Source: Shewanella glacialipiscicola (GTDB lineage: Bacteria > Pseudomonadota > Gammaproteobacteria > Enterobacterales > Shewanellaceae). Taken from it: a stretch of 64,000 bases of DNA. The position numbers and the translations under genes are program-made. Under the pieces are notes generated by a model that was given only the letters and a program-made list of their open reading frames with translations, was not told the DNA's origin and ran no database searches. Shown piece by piece: positions 43,954-54,078 of this stretch. Numbering within the stretch: the stretch's first letter is position 1; every line of letters starts with the position of its first letter. The stretch is taken from contig NZ_JAKILU010000003.1 of NCBI RefSeq assembly GCF_023283485.1, positions 248,001-312,000 on the forward strand, in the 5' to 3' direction.

Positions 43954-45762
43954 ATGACAACATCTCCTAAAAACGAAATGTGGACAGTTTTCAAACGATT
44001 ACTGGGCTATATCAAACAGATGAAAGGCATGCTGATACTTTCAGTTGCAGGCTTAATTACTTATGGTCTCGTCGATGCTGCTTTTATCGCTTTTATCGGC
44101 CCCTTTATTGACAAGGGATTCTCTGGCGGCGCACCCGCGGCCGTCACCAGTGGTATCGCTTTACCAACAAATGAAGGTTTCCACGCAAACAACGACGTGC
44201 TGATGATGGCACCGCTCGTGGTTATCCTAATGTTTTCCCTGCGTGGATTTGCCAACTTTGTCTCGACATATGGCATTTCATACATGAGCGCTAAATTAAT
44301 CATGGATATGCGCCAGCAAGTATTTGAACACTATTTGCGCTTGCCTGTGAGTTATATGGACAAGGAAAATACCGGTAACTTGATTTCAAAAGTTACCTTC
44401 GACACAGAGCAAATTGCTAGGGCATCGGGTAGCGCCTTGATTTCTATCGTCCGTGACAGTGTAACCGTGCTCGGTATGTTGGCGCTGATGTTCTACAACT
44501 CGTGGAAATTATCGCTGTGTATCTTAGTTATAGGCCCTGTCATGGGGATCGTTATCACAATTGTTAGTCGTCGTTTCCGTAAAGTCTCTAAACAGATTCA
44601 AACGGCTATGGGCAGTGTGAGTGCCACTACAGAACAAATGATTAAGGGTCACAAAAACGTATTAGCCTTTGGTGGACAGGAAACTGAGGCTACGCGTTTT
44701 GCTAGAATTAACGACCAAAACCGCCATCAAAATATGAAATTAGCTGTGGCGCAGGCGATTAGCCAACCATTAATCATGATTATCGGCTCATTTGGTTTGG
44801 CCTTCGTACTGTATGCCGCCAGTTTAGACAGCATGAAAGCTGACCTCACAGCGGGTACTTTCGCGACGATTCTAGCTGCCATGATGGCGATGTTACAGCC
44901 CATTAAAAGCTTAACGCGAGTCAATGCCGAATTCCAACGGGGTATTGCGGCGTGTACTACAGTGTTTGAGCTACTCGATACACAGTCTGAATCCGATACC
45001 GGAACCTACAGTGTCGAGCGTGCTAAGGGTCACCTACGCTTTGATAACGTATGTTTTAGTTATGACAGCCAAGACCGTCGTGCACTGGAACATGTGGATT
45101 TTGAAGTTAAACCGGGACAAACATTAGCATTAGTGGGCCGTTCTGGTTCAGGTAAATCAACAATTGCAAGTCTCGTTACCCGTTTTTATACCGGTCTTGA
45201 ATCAGGTGATATTCTGCTCGATGACGTGAGCATTTACGATTACTCGCTCAAGTCGCTTCGTAACCAAGTGGCATTAGTCTCTCAGCAAGTGACGTTATTT
45301 AACGACACTATTGCTAACAATATCGCCTACGCCTATCCCGGTGAAGCCACGCGTGAGCAAATTATTGAAGCGGCCACCTTGGCCTATGCGATGGAGTTTA
45401 TTGATCAGTTGCCCCAAGGCCTTGATACCCAAGTCGGTGAAAATGGCGTGTTATTGTCTGGTGGCCAAAGACAGCGGATTGCCATTGCGCGCGCAATGCT
45501 ACGTGATGCTCCTGTATTGATTCTCGATGAAGCGACCTCTGCACTGGATACTGAGTCAGAAAAAGCGATACAAAAAGGCTTAGATAATCTCAGACAAAAT
45601 CGCACTTCAGTGGTGATCGCCCATAGGCTATCGACCATCGAGAGTGCCGATCAAATTTTAGTGGTCGATCAGGGGCGTATCGTTGAGCGAGGTACGCACC
45701 AGTCATTGCTGGAATTGAATGGCATGTACGCCAAATTGTATCAAATGCAATTCGGTAGTTAG
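43954..45762 (+). CDS. msbA: MsbA lipid A flippase
   Basis: A 602-residue ABC half-transporter; the ATG at 43954 is preferred over the GTG at 43945. Six membrane helices lie in residues 15-330. The ATPase domain has Walker A GRSGSGKST (near 395), the ABC signature LSGGQRQR (near 502) and Walker B VLILDEATSALD (near 523). It flips lipid A-core across the inner membrane and is essential. A segment SGGAPAAVTSGIALPTNEGFHANND in the first periplasmic loop makes the protein about 20 residues longer than E. coli MsbA. lpxK starts directly after its stop codon. Confidence 0.97.
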   Translation: MTTSPKNEMWTVFKRLLGYIKQMKGMLILSVAGLITYGLVDAAFIAFIGPFIDKGFSGGAPAAVTSGIALPTNEGFHANNDVLMMAPLVVILMFSLRGFANFVSTYGISYMSAKLIMDMRQQVFEHYLRLPVSYMDKENTGNLISKVTFDTEQIARASGSALISIVRDSVTVLGMLALMFYNSWKLSLCILVIGPVMGIVITIVSRRFRKVSKQIQTAMGSVSATTEQMIKGHKNVLAFGGQETEATRFARINDQNRHQNMKLAVAQAISQPLIMIIGSFGLAFVLYAASLDSMKADLTAGTFATILAAMMAMLQPIKSLTRVNAEFQRGIAACTTVFELLDTQSESDTGTYSVERAKGHLRFDNVCFSYDSQDRRALEHVDFEVKPGQTLALVGRSGSGKSTIASLVTRFYTGLESGDILLDDVSIYDYSLKSLRNQVALVSQQVTLFNDTIANNIAYAYPGEATREQIIEAATLAYAMEFIDQLPQGLDTQVGENGVLLSGGQRQRIAIARAMLRDAPVLILDEATSALDTESEKAIQKGLDNLRQNRTSVVIAHRLSTIESADQILVVDQGRIVERGTHQSLLELNGMYAKLYQMQFGS

Positions 45763-46782
45763 ATGCAGGCCTTAGTGAATAAAATTTGGTATCAGGGTCA
45801 TCCATTGCGATGGCTTTTACTGCCTTTATCGTGGATATTTGCGGGTATTACGTGTGTACGCCGTACATTATTTCGTCTTGGGATAACATCACAAACTGTA
45901 ATGCCCATCCCAGTGATCATCGTCGGTAATATTACCGTAGGCGGCAGTGGTAAGACGCCCACAGTGATTTATTTGATTGAGTTATTGCGCCAGCACGGTT
46001 TTAAGCCTGGCGTAATTAGTCGTGGTTACGGCGTTGATATTCAAGGCGTTAAAACGGTTAACTTAGATGCAAGTGCTGCGGAGGTAGGTGACGAGCCTGC
46101 CATGATAGTCGCGCGCACTCAAGTGCCTATGGTCGTTGGCGCAAAACGAGTCGATGCGGCCACAGCGCTCATTGCCGAGTTTGGTGTCGATGTCATTATT
46201 TGTGACGATGGCTTGCAGCATTATGCACTGGCGCGCGATATTGAATTGGTGGTGATTGATGGTCAGCGTGGTTTAGGTAATGGACTACTGTTACCCGCAG
46301 GCCCATTACGAGAAGGAGCGTGGCGGCTTGAATCAGTGGATTTTGTGCTGAGTAATGGTGGGCCTGCTGCGAAAGGGCAGTTCGAAATGCAACTGGCTCC
46401 TACGGCAGTAAAACCGGTCAAATACGATTCTACGGCCAGTAAATACACCTTTGATAAATCGCAGCCGCTGGTCGCGATGGCGGGTATAGGTAATCCTGCG
46501 CGTTTTTTTGAATCATTGCGCGATCAAGGCTATCAACTGGCGTTATGCCATGGGTTTGATGATCATCAGGCCTATGATAAAACCCAGCTGCGCGACTTAG
46601 CTAAAGGCTTACCGTTGTTGATGACAGAAAAAGATGCGGTTAAATGTCGCGATTTTGCACAAGAAAACTGGTGGTATTTGGCGGTCGATGCCAAGCTACC
46701 ATCACAATTTGATCAGCAGTTGCTCGCACGTCTTCGCGAGGTGGCTGCCACTAAACAAGGAAACTTCCATGGCATTCGATAA
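45763..46782 (+). CDS. lpxK: Tetraacyldisaccharide 4'-kinase
   Basis: A 339-residue LpxK. A membrane anchor (near 14-32) is followed by the P-loop [12 protein letters not shown] (near 56-67), [34 protein letters not shown] and MTEKDAVKC. It phosphorylates the lipid A disaccharide at the 4' position. It abuts msbA with no gap and overlaps ycaR by 14 bases, the gammaproteobacterial order msbA-lpxK-ycaR. Confidence 0.97.
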   Translation: MQALVNKIWYQGHPLRWLLLPLSWIFAGITCVRRTLFRLGITSQTVMPIPVIIVGNITVGGSGKTPTVIYLIELLRQHGFKPGVISRGYGVDIQGVKTVNLDASAAEVGDEPAMIVARTQVPMVVGAKRVDAATALIAEFGVDVIICDDGLQHYALARDIELVVIDGQRGLGNGLLLPAGPLREGAWRLESVDFVLSNGGPAAKGQFEMQLAPTAVKPVKYDSTASKYTFDKSQPLVAMAGIGNPARFFESLRDQGYQLALCHGFDDHQAYDKTQLRDLAKGLPLLMTEKDAVKCRDFAQENWWYLAVDAKLPSQFDQQLLARLREVAATKQGNFHGIR

Positions 46783-46948
46783 AAAATTATTAGATATAGT
46801 AGCTTGCCCTGTGTGTAAGGGAAAACTTGAGTACGATAAAACGGCGCAGCAACTGATTTGTAAAGCGGATAAGCTGGCTTATCCAATCACTGAAGGCATT
46901 CCTGTGTTACTGGAAAATCGTGCTGTGCCACTGGCAGAAACCGTCTAG
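46769..46948 (+). CDS. ycaR: YcaR/Trm112-like small zinc-ribbon protein
   Basis: A 59-residue protein ([24 protein letters not shown]...). The Trm112 fold is clear from [12 protein letters not shown] and [15 protein letters not shown]. One CxxC pair is present; the second metal ligand pair is absent (single C in LICKADK). It begins inside lpxK with AAGGAA upstream. In E. coli it precedes kdsB; here it is last and followed by a terminator. Confidence 0.93.
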   Translation: MAFDKKLLDIVACPVCKGKLEYDKTAQQLICKADKLAYPITEGIPVLLENRAVPLAETV

Positions 46949-46958
46949 TGTGATGTGA

Positions 46959-46990
46959 ATGCGCGTATTGCCTAATACGCGCATGCTTAT
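46959..46990 (+). terminator. Terminator of the comEC-msbA-lpxK-ycaR unit
   Basis: Perfect 11-base stem ATGCGCGTATT / AATACGCGCAT with loop GCCT, followed by GCTTATTTTC. It lies 11 bases after the ycaR stop. Confidence 0.85.
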
Positions 46991-47083
46991 TTTCGAATTT
47001 TCTATTCACTATCGTTTTAGCTATCGTTAGTTGATTTAAGGTTTTTACACAACGGCAAAATTTATTGTTGCTTAGTGCTTAGC

Positions 47084-47545
47084 TTAATAATTCACGAATT
47101 TTTGTCTATCGGCATCAGTAGCCCCTTCTTGGCATTCGCCGCGGATCTCTCCTCGGCTCGGCTCAATAATTCGACTCAACTCAATATAACCTTCGCGGCA
47201 ATAACCGGTCATTTCAAGGGTTTTTGTTAACCCTAACTCTACTTGTCGTCCCCATATTTCGAGTGTGTCCTGTAAATCTTGCATCGCGCGGCGTTGTTCT
47301 CGAGGATCTTGCGTATTACGTCGATATGTCTCGTTCGATAAAGGGCGCTCAGCACCATTAAGAGTCGACTTTTCGTCGACCAGGCGCGCCTTATAGACGA
47401 AAAGTTTAAGGCCATCGGCTTTAATATCAGTGGCTAGCTTATCGCGTAATTTCCCCGCCAGTTCACTAGGATCGATAGGAGTACTGCTGCAAGCTATGAG
47501 CGATAGACAACTTAATATGGCAATACTGAAGTATCGAAGTGACAT
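47084..47545 (-). CDS. Hypothetical lipoprotein
   Basis: A 153-residue protein with a lipoprotein signal peptide (FSIAILSCLSLIAC, acylated cysteine at residue 19). The mature part is charged and helical, with two cysteines (YCREGYIEL, GECQEG). I do not recognise a family. It stands alone between two convergent or divergent neighbours and has no close partner. Confidence 0.75.
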   Translation of the reverse strand: MSLRYFSIAILSCLSLIACSSTPIDPSELAGKLRDKLATDIKADGLKLFVYKARLVDEKSTLNGAERPLSNETYRRNTQDPREQRRAMQDLQDTLEIWGRQVELGLTKTLEMTGYCREGYIELSRIIEPSRGEIRGECQEGATDADRQKFVNY

Positions 47546-47731
47546 AATAAAATTTAACTCTATGGTTATTAACTAATGGAAGAATACCTTAATATGGTTA
47601 TAAAGTTCATGGATTTATAGTGTCTCCATGAACGGAGTGTGGCTCTCTATCCAAACTGTCTGTATATACGAGTTTCGACGTAGCGAGTGGGCTTGTCTAT
47701 ATGGGCGCAATGGATTAAGGATGGACTATCA

Positions 47732-48421
47732 ATGTTGGCATTTTGGTCGAATAAATGGGCACAAATTGAGTGGGATTTGAGCTTAACTCAAGGCATATGC
47801 CTTGTACTTTTACTGCTATGGCTATACGCAATTTGGCCAAAAGAAGAATTAGCACAGATGCGCCGGGATAAAAATCTGCAATGGCGCTTATTATTGGTAT
47901 TAGTTGGGATCAATGCGCTGTGGTCGTTAAATGCCAGTATTCAAACCGGATTACATTTACATTTTCTGGGCATAGTGACTTGTATGTTGATGTTTGGTTG
48001 GCGTCTTACGACAGTGGCTTTACTGTTACCGAGTGCTTTTTTTAGTTTGTTTGTATTAAAGCAGCCCGCTGATTTTGGTGCCTTTAGCCTGTTTGCGATA
48101 GCGGTACCGCTGTTCTTATGTTTTATTTTATACAGCCGTAGTTATCATTTGCTTCCCAAACATGTCTTTGTGTTTATCTTCGTTGGCGGTTTTATTAACG
48201 CAGGTCTTTCGATTGTGTTTCATCAATTGAGTTGGGCGATGTGGTTGTGGGCTGCTGTAGGTTACGACTGGAATGTGTTATTTGATGATTACTTGATGCT
48301 CATCCCTTTACTGGCATTTCCAGAGGCATTACTCAACGGTATGGCGGTGACATTATTAGTGGTATATCAACCGCAGTGGTTGTTTGATTATTCTGATCGC
48401 GAATATTTGTGGCGTAAGTAA
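47732..48421 (+). CDS. CbiM-like energy-coupling-factor membrane protein
   Basis: A 229-residue polytopic protein (about six membrane segments). I chose the ATG at 47732 because AAGGATGG (47717-47724) is well placed; the frame also contains a GTG at 47687. The segments GINALWSLNASIQTGLHLHFLGIVTCMLMFGW and PLLAFPEALLNGMAVTLLVVY resemble the predicted CbiM/COG3235 permease family. No ATPase or T-component gene is nearby. The substrate is unknown. Confidence 0.68.
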   Translation: MLAFWSNKWAQIEWDLSLTQGICLVLLLLWLYAIWPKEELAQMRRDKNLQWRLLLVLVGINALWSLNASIQTGLHLHFLGIVTCMLMFGWRLTTVALLLPSAFFSLFVLKQPADFGAFSLFAIAVPLFLCFILYSRSYHLLPKHVFVFIFVGGFINAGLSIVFHQLSWAMWLWAAVGYDWNVLFDDYLMLIPLLAFPEALLNGMAVTLLVVYQPQWLFDYSDREYLWRK

Positions 48422-48450
48422 ATGTTATAAAACAATGCAATAAAGTAACT

Positions 48451-48540
48451 GCGCCCGAAACCTTGTCATTTCAACGGAAAACCCATTATAAAGTTCATTG
48501 GGAAGTCGATTGAACAATCGATTGAAAGGTTACCGGGCAC
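48451..48540. other. Possible structured RNA or repeat element
   Basis: GCGCCCG + AACCTT (48451-48464) pairs with AAGGTT + CGGGCAC (48526-48540), giving about 12 paired bases with one mismatch and a small bulge. Inside it lie a weak CCCA/TGGG hairpin (48482-48502) and a perfect TCGATTG-AA-CAATCGA dyad (48506-48521). The result is a three-way-junction-like fold in the gap between two convergent genes. Function unknown. Confidence 0.35.
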
Positions 48541-48578
48541 ACTTATTTGGAGAATTACACAGACCGTTGCACCGCGAT

Positions 48579-48935
48579 TTAGGCGAAGCGTTGGTCTAAG
48601 TAGTTAATGATTTCTTTAGATTCATACAACCACTGTACTTGGCCGTTTTCTTCAATACGCAGACAAGGCACTTGCTGTTTACCACCTTGGGCGACGAGCT
48701 CATCTTTGTGTGGCGCTTTTTTAGCGTCGAAGGTCACTATGTTGAGTCCCTGACGGCGCATTGCACGGCGGACTTTTACGCAAAATGGGCAAGCTGGATA
48801 TTGATATAAGGCCAATGCTTGAGTTTGAGTATCAATCTGTTGTTGCTCTGCCAGTGGACGTTGGCGCTTTTTAGGGCTAAATACGAAGTTGAAAAACAGA
48901 ATGATCCTGCCTAAAATCCAGCGAATGATAAACAT
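48579..48935 (-). CDS. Membrane-anchored glutaredoxin
   Basis: A 118-residue protein. An N-terminal hydrophobic segment (residues 2-19, FIIRWILGRIILFFNFVF) is followed by a glutaredoxin domain with the dithiol active site CPFC (near 50-53), a cis-proline TxxP-like QQVPCLRI and LYESKEIINYL. The membrane anchor separates it from ordinary soluble glutaredoxins. GAGGTCACTGAC precedes the ATG. Confidence 0.88.
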   Translation of the reverse strand: MFIIRWILGRIILFFNFVFSPKKRQRPLAEQQQIDTQTQALALYQYPACPFCVKVRRAMRRQGLNIVTFDAKKAPHKDELVAQGGKQQVPCLRIEENGQVQWLYESKEIINYLDQRFA

Positions 48936-49208
48936 GTCAGTGACCTCAATGATAATGTGTGTTGTAAAGTGATTCGTGTGTCAATGGCGCCGCCGCAAAT
49001 GTGCGACGAAACTGAGATTTAGCGATTCGAGCTTGCGATCCCAGTAGTATAAAGGCCGCAGAGTGTAACCTATGACACAAAGCGCGGCCAACATTTTAGT
49101 GTGGATGACAGGTAGAAGATTCTTTGGCGACAAAGACTGCGTTTTCGCTTAGCGGTAACAATTAGATATGTGCTTGGCTATACATTTAGCCATACACTTC
49201 TCCAAAAG

Positions 49209-49247
49209 AAAGAAGCCCGCTAAAGCTAAACTTTAACGGGCTTCTTT
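49209..49247. terminator. Bidirectional terminator downstream of the DUF748 gene
   Basis: A 17-base stem, AAAGAAGCCCGCTAAAG paired to 49231-49247 with one mismatch and loop CTAAA. It is flanked by T-rich sequence on both strands. The rest of the 48936-49294 gap shows no gene. Confidence 0.88.
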
Positions 49248-49294
49248 TATTGAAAAGATAGCAAAATTAACTCATTACTTGAGTTATTGCGCGT

Positions 49295-52200
49295 CTATTG
49301 TGCATCAATCGTTAGGTTCACCTTCGCCGCATTTTGACTTAAACTGACGCGGCTTTCGAGTAGGAAAATCCGCTCCGGCGCAATATTCTTAACGTCAACA
49401 AGGTATGTTTTAACCGCTTTAGCTCTTTCTTGGGCTAAATTACCTAGCATGTCATCATTAACATTCTGTGCTTTGACTGACAGATTATATAAAGCGATAT
49501 GCCAACGTGTAGTGATTTCATCATCTGAAAGTTGGGTATCTTTAGCTTCCGTAATGACAGTGTCTTTTACTTGGGAAGCATCTGCTTTTACCTCTTGCTC
49601 ATAGAGTGTCACTAACGCATCGGCAAGCGGCCCTTGGGACGGAAATTGGCTCGGACTTAAACCGGCAGGCAACGCGCTAAATTCAATATTGGCTAGCTTT
49701 GCTAACTTACGCTTCATTATGCGCTCGGCAATGGCTTGGCTGTCATTAATAGCATCGACTTCACCTTCGATGCTGAGTTTAAGCATAGGTCTGTCAAGTA
49801 ATGCGCTGGCAAGTTTATCTAAACTTTTCTGCTCTTTTTCGCTAAGGCTAAATTGGCCGGCAGTAAAACTGATTTTATCTAAGGTCTCGTCTGAACCTAT
49901 CAATCCCGCTAAGAAAGTGAAGGGGGCTGTAACGGCTTTAGTGATCACATTCTTTAGCGCTGTCATGATAATACTACCTACGCTAAAGCTGGGTGAATCT
50001 AAATCGCCAGAGACTTCCATACCCAAATCAATGATCCCGTTACGATCCTGTAATAGTGCTATTGCAAGCGTGATGGGCAAGCTAGTGGCCAGTTCGCTAT
50101 TGCTTGGTTTACCGAGCTTTAGCTGATTAATCACTAAATGATTGTTACCTTTGAGTTTGTTTTTATCCAGTTTGTAGTTTAGTGAAAGTGATAATTGGCC
50201 TTTATCTATGTAGTAACCCGCATAGGTGCCAGAGTAGGGGTTGACCGAAGTTAACTCAACATTCTTAAAGACTAAATCAAGGTCTAAATATGGCATATCT
50301 AACAAAGGGTTAATATCGCCTTTTAGGGTGACTGGGGCGTATTTATCTATTTTACCTTTAATATCTACCGAGGCTTTAGTCCCTAGTGTTGAAGATAAAT
50401 GAGTGATATTACCTTCGAGTAACTCAATGCCCGAGGCAAAATTTGGCGTCAGTGAATTATCTGCAAAATAAGCTGAACCTTGGCTAAAGCTAACTTTTTG
50501 AATATCGAGAGCGAATTCCGGTGTTGTTGTGTTGCTTGCTGCTACAGCATTGGCTGTTGAGGTGTTATTAACCGTTGCTACATTGTTATTTGCTGTCGTT
50601 GCAGGAGTATTTACGATGAGGTCGCTGATGTTGGTGGTTCTATCTTTTGCGATCACCACTTTGGCGAAGGGGTGAATAAAGGCCAAATGATCGATTTTGA
50701 TTTGATTTTTTTGTTGATCAAAATCCAGTTGATTGATATTCATTTTTTGCCATTTGACCAGCGGGGCATTACGTAATGTGTCATGAATAGATAAATCATC
50801 CAGATCAACATTGCCGTCGTAAAGCGCTTTGCCCTTTGCATCGGCAGTGAGTTTGCCTGTAGAGCTTAATAGACCACTCTTGAGCTGGATATTAATGTAA
50901 GGCGCAAGGTAAGGTTGAAATTGGATTAACGACAATTTATCGAGTTGGATATTGGCATCTATGGCTTCGTGAATAACATCCACTAGGCCTTGAGAACTCA
51001 AATTACCATTATCATTGATGCTGAGTTGTAATTCATATTCAATCGGGGCGGTTAGCGTACTGGTTATTGCTTTTGTTGATAAATTTAGTGGATAGACACG
51101 CCATTGCTGCGGCGTTGCGGTGAGTTTTTGTTCTGATAAATTAATATCATAGTTTTCAAAATGTAGTGCATCGAGTTGCACTAACCAAGTGGCTTTTGCA
51201 GCAGTCTTTGACGTGACTTTAGCCGTAACTTTTTTAGTGGCCTCAGCTGTGTTTGCGACGACCTCTGCATTATTTTTTTCGTTAGTCGTGGCTAATTTAC
51301 TTTCAGTTGGTGTGTCTGCCGCATCGCTTACATCGGCTGAAGTCTCAGCTATTTGAGGCTTTTCTTTCACAAGTGTAACTTGGAGGTTTTCTGTAAGCTT
51401 AGTCTCTATTGGTTGCGTAACTATCGGCGCCGAATTTACTGCAGCGCTTGATGATTTAGGCGTAAACAAGCTGGCTAGATCGATACCATCTTGATTCAAA
51501 ATGGCACTGATAGTTAAACCATCACTGTGCAGTTTATTAATATGTACTTTCTGTTGCTGCAAGTTTACCGAAATACCGTCAAGGGCAAAGAGTGGCAGCT
51601 TAACCACAGAGCGTTCTTGGTCGTTAAAGTTCAGTTTTTCAACAATGAACTGGCCATGACTACTAACGATTTGTAACTCACCATTATCAGCAAGATCCAC
51701 TTGATACTGCGTTTTAGCACTGATTTCGCCATCGGTAAGGATAGGAGTAAATTGATCGTCGATAAATCGCCACAGCGGTGTCAGCTTAAGCTTAGCAAGT
51801 TGCACATCACCAGCGATTTTTAACGGGAACAGTTGGAATTGTCCTTGCGAGCTGATTTCGCCGGCATGATCGTCACGTAGGTGTATTGCATAATGATTGT
51901 GCTTGATAGGTGCAATTGGGGCTTCGGATATCGGTTGGGTATTTGCAGTGCTGATGGCCGCAGCCTTGTTCGCTTTTATGGCTGGCGTGCTAGATGCAGT
52001 CACAAGGGATATTAAATATTCAGTATCGAGGTGGCTCAATTTTAGGTTGATATTGGGATAATTAACTTGAGCATTCGTGATTTTATCATCGAAGTTTAAT
52101 TGCCCTGCATCTAATACAAATTGGTTCAGGAGGACACGAACAGGTGCGCTGACATTTTCTTGTGTGGTTTTCTTGCTTGCGGGTGCATGCTTGGTCAAGG

Positions 52201-52627
52201 TAAGTAGAATGTCGTCGAAGTTGAATCCTACTTTACCTTTTCTGTCCACACGGATGATGTGTGCGTAGGGCGCTTGTATGTGTATGTGTTCGATTACTGC
52301 GACACGCTTAAAAACAGATTGCCAAAAATGCACTTGGAATTGGATTTGCGCTACGCCAGCAAACGGCTGTTCATCTTTTTCTTTAATGACAAATTGATCA
52401 ATTTCGACTTTGAAATTAAAGGGGTTGATACGAACGTCACCGAGAGCAACTGGGCGACCCAAGAAAGATGATAATTTGTCTGGCGCCTGAGTCGTAATCG
52501 CATAGGGAAGTAATAAACCTAATGCGCAGATATACCCTAGATAGGTGATCACAAGGTAAAAAACGACTCGAAGATACCTTGGTTGGGCAAAAAAGTTTTG
52601 TTTAAATTTTGCTAGCTGGGACAGCAT
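49295..52627 (-). CDS. Giant DUF748 (AsmA-like) envelope protein
   Basis: A 1110-residue protein with one N-terminal membrane segment (residues 18-40) and a large periplasmic part built of AsmA/DUF748 repeats. FLGRPVALGDVRINPFNFKVEIDQFVI is the opening signature and LELTSVNPYSGTYAGYYIDKGQLSLSLNYKLDKNKLKGNNHL the conserved C-terminal core. AsmA-like proteins may transport phospholipids to the outer membrane (family knowledge, not shown here). Two low-complexity inserts stand out: an Ala/Thr/Lys/Glu-rich linker near 402-490 and an Asn/Thr-rich one near 672-704. The last 200 residues resemble an OmpA-like region (LSIEGEVDAINDSQAIAERI). It is transcribed alone. Confidence 0.88.
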   Translation of the reverse strand: MLSQLAKFKQNFFAQPRYLRVVFYLVITYLGYICALGLLLPYAITTQAPDKLSSFLGRPVALGDVRINPFNFKVEIDQFVIKEKDEQPFAGVAQIQFQVHFWQSVFKRVAVIEHIHIQAPYAHIIRVDRKGKVGFNFDDILLTLTKHAPASKKTTQENVSAPVRVLLNQFVLDAGQLNFDDKITNAQVNYPNINLKLSHLDTEYLISLVTASSTPAIKANKAAAISTANTQPISEAPIAPIKHNHYAIHLRDDHAGEISSQGQFQLFPLKIAGDVQLAKLKLTPLWRFIDDQFTPILTDGEISAKTQYQVDLADNGELQIVSSHGQFIVEKLNFNDQERSVVKLPLFALDGISVNLQQQKVHINKLHSDGLTISAILNQDGIDLASLFTPKSSSAAVNSAPIVTQPIETKLTENLQVTLVKEKPQIAETSADVSDAADTPTESKLATTNEKNNAEVVANTAEATKKVTAKVTSKTAAKATWLVQLDALHFENYDINLSEQKLTATPQQWRVYPLNLSTKAITSTLTAPIEYELQLSINDNGNLSSQGLVDVIHEAIDANIQLDKLSLIQFQPYLAPYINIQLKSGLLSSTGKLTADAKGKALYDGNVDLDDLSIHDTLRNAPLVKWQKMNINQLDFDQQKNQIKIDHLAFIHPFAKVVIAKDRTTNISDLIVNTPATTANNNVATVNNTSTANAVAASNTTTPEFALDIQKVSFSQGSAYFADNSLTPNFASGIELLEGNITHLSSTLGTKASVDIKGKIDKYAPVTLKGDINPLLDMPYLDLDLVFKNVELTSVNPYSGTYAGYYIDKGQLSLSLNYKLDKNKLKGNNHLVINQLKLGKPSNSELATSLPITLAIALLQDRNGIIDLGMEVSGDLDSPSFSVGSIIMTALKNVITKAVTAPFTFLAGLIGSDETLDKISFTAGQFSLSEKEQKSLDKLASALLDRPMLKLSIEGEVDAINDSQAIAERIMKRKLAKLANIEFSALPAGLSPSQFPSQGPLADALVTLYEQEVKADASQVKDTVITEAKDTQLSDDEITTRWHIALYNLSVKAQNVNDDMLGNLAQERAKAVKTYLVDVKNIAPERIFLLESRVSLSQNAAKVNLTIDAQ

Positions 52628-53284
52628 TAATATTAAGGCTCCAATGCATAAGTCAGTGTAAAACTGCCATAAGTGCGAACATTCTAGCGAGTAACGCTAG
52701 CGTTGCTAGGGATTAGTTAAGATTTCTATCTGTTAAATTTGAGCATTATCGAACAACATTCCGTGTTTAGCTTAGTTTAGGTGGATGTACACTATCTTAA
52801 AAAATATGGCTGAATAGTGAGTTTTAATATTATTGTTAGGTCGCGATAATATTTCTTCAGTGTATTAATTAAGACGATAATGGCACCTTGAGTTTTTTTT
52901 ATCCAATAAAAATATCTCCGCTAGTAAGATCCTTCAACTTAAACAGCATATTACTCACCATTTTTTTACATTATGTTAGCTTAGCCTGACATAACTACGT
53001 TTTCTTACGTGTAACGCAGCTCATTGATTATTGATTGGTATTGCACTTAGGTTTTGTATTTTCGTATGAAAAATAGGCTCAACACTTTATTTCTTTCTGA
53101 TTAATTTTTGAGGATATCACCCTGTAATATCTTGCCAAGATAAGCTTTAAAGCAGAATTTAAACTTTATATATAACGAAGAGTTGAATTAAAAAAGTGGA
53201 TTTCATTGTTAGACCTCAGTCCAGTTAGCTTGGTAATATAGGCCAGTTTTGCATCTTATCGGTGCTACCTTAGGGGATACGAGA
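52628..53284. other. Long AT-rich non-coding gap
   Basis: About 655 bases between two divergently transcribed genes. No ORF with a start signal and family resemblance is seen. A short palindrome ACGCTAGCGT lies at about 52693-52702. The region presumably holds promoters for both genes, but I cannot place them confidently. Confidence 0.5.
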
Positions 53285-53989
53285 TTGAATAAGAGTTTAG
53301 TGACCAATTTATTAGCGGCAGCCTTGGTTGTCGTGGGATATTTTATCGATTCGGCAATGGTGCTGAGTGTGGGCTTGTTTGCTTTATCTGGCGCAATTAC
53401 CAATTGGGTTGCGATATATATGTTGTTTGAGAAAGTCCCTGGACTGTATGGCTCAGGCGTTGTGCCTTCGCGTTTCGAAGAGTTTAAGACTGGTATTGCT
53501 CATTTAATGATGAAGCAGTTTTTTACTACAGAGAATATCGAGAGATTTTTATCTGAGAAACAAGGGTTTAGTAAAATAGATCTAGCGCCTGTAATTGAAA
53601 AGGTTGATTTAGCACCTTCCTTTGATGCCTTAATCAGTACTGTCGCGCAATCTTCCTTTGGTGGCATGCTGTCGATGTTTGGTGGCACAGATGCACTATT
53701 ACCGTTAAAAGAACCATTTATTGTGAAAATGAAGGCATCTTTGGTTGAAATGGCTCAAAGTGACGCATTCCATGAGCTATTGAAACAAGAAATCGAACAG
53801 CCGAATGTGATGGCCGATTTACAAACAAAGATTGCTAATATAGTGGAACAAAGATTAAGTGAACTTACACCGCAAATGGTGAAAAAAATCGTACAGGATA
53901 TGATCCAAACGCATTTAGGATGGCTAGTTATTTGGGGCGGTGTATTTGGCGGTCTGATTGGACTTGTCGCCGCTTTAATACAAGGCTAA
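53285..53989 (+). CDS. DUF445 family membrane protein
   Basis: A 234-residue protein. I chose the TTG at 53285 (GGGG eight bases upstream; product MNKSLVTNLLAAALVVVGYF) over the TTG at 53249. Membrane segments flank the molecule (near 5-47 and 210-230). The signature VSNWVAI-like SGAITNWVAIYMLFEKVPGLYGSGVVPSRFEEFK near 37-70 defines the family, whose function is unknown. The middle is helical and amphipathic. A terminator follows. Confidence 0.88.
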   Translation: MNKSLVTNLLAAALVVVGYFIDSAMVLSVGLFALSGAITNWVAIYMLFEKVPGLYGSGVVPSRFEEFKTGIAHLMMKQFFTTENIERFLSEKQGFSKIDLAPVIEKVDLAPSFDALISTVAQSSFGGMLSMFGGTDALLPLKEPFIVKMKASLVEMAQSDAFHELLKQEIEQPNVMADLQTKIANIVEQRLSELTPQMVKKIVQDMIQTHLGWLVIWGGVFGGLIGLVAALIQG

Positions 53990-54010
53990 CCTAAGTAAAA
54001 GTCGCACATC

Positions 54011-54038
54011 AAAATGGGAGCTTTGGCTCCTATTTTTA
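54011..54038 (+). terminator. Terminator of the DUF445 gene
   Basis: Stem AAAATGGGAGC / GCTCCTATTTT (one G-U pair) with a four-base loop and following T-run. Confidence 0.9.
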
Positions 54039-54078
54039 TTTACAACGTAGGCGCGAATATCAAATAACAAGGCAGTCT

